From positions 1 to 23,723 of the forward strand of contig NZ_JBMLSD010000470.1 in NCBI RefSeq assembly GCF_049240685.1: a stretch of DNA of 23,723 bases, read 5' to 3'. The first letter of the stretch is position 1. Every line of letters starts with the position of its first letter. The notes under the pieces are model-generated. The model saw nothing but the letters and a program-made list of their open reading frames with translations, made no database searches and was not told the DNA's origin. This DNA comes from Flectobacillus sp049240685. Its GTDB lineage: Bacteria > Bacteroidota > Bacteroidia > Cytophagales > Spirosomataceae. Positions 23,721 through 23,723 of this stretch are shown here, piece after piece. The position numbers and the translations under genes are program-made.

Positions 23721-23723
23721 AAA

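Overview
This is a roughly 24 kb scaffold piece from a member of the Bacteroidota. The evidence is a SusC/SusD pair, promoter-like TTTG-N18/19-TAnnTTTG elements, weak ribosome-binding sites, AT-rich spacers and lipoprotein and signal-peptide styles typical of the phylum. The repeat style and the large PQQ-sugar-dehydrogenase/PKD/cytochrome protein suggest Cytophagales, but genus cannot be read from the sequence. Two 100-N gaps (13337-13436 and 14917-15016) show it is a draft assembly. The first gap is probably false, because both of its edges carry the same 55 bases.

Left part (1-10291): an accessory, repeat-rich region. It holds a small coiled-coil lipoprotein (598-1122), a lone GIY-YIG nuclease gene (1439-1723, minus) and a complete minus-strand type I restriction-modification operon, hsdR - hsdS - anticodon-nuclease-like gene - hsdM (9501 down to 2501). 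The third gene is PrrC/RloC-like: ABC-type ATPase motifs followed by an R-x3-E ... H triad. It is preceded by a perfect 50-bp palindrome and overlaps hsdM by ATGA. HsdS consists of two halves about 70% identical to each other, which predicts a symmetric bipartite target. A broken DUF1016 (YhcG-like) nuclease fragment lies beyond hsdM. The whole R-M island is bracketed by two 173-bp direct repeats that differ at two positions and have inverted-repeat ends.

Middle part (10292-15016): a 903-residue secreted sugar-dehydrogenase-like protein fused to a PKD domain, a c-type cytochrome and a C-terminal carbohydrate-binding-like module. After a terminator and the first gap comes a two-gene unit with its own promoter: an exported protein whose C-terminal half resembles ADP-ribosyltransferase/TNT-like toxin domains, overlapped by 13 bp by a small acidic helical protein that fits an immunity protein.

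Right part (15017-23723): a minus-strand glycan-utilisation locus made of a family 2 glycoside hydrolase with its own terminator, then susC and susD with a shared terminator. No regulator is in view. Short triloop hairpins recur between genes, two of them as likely terminators, and one pair differs by a compensated base-pair change.
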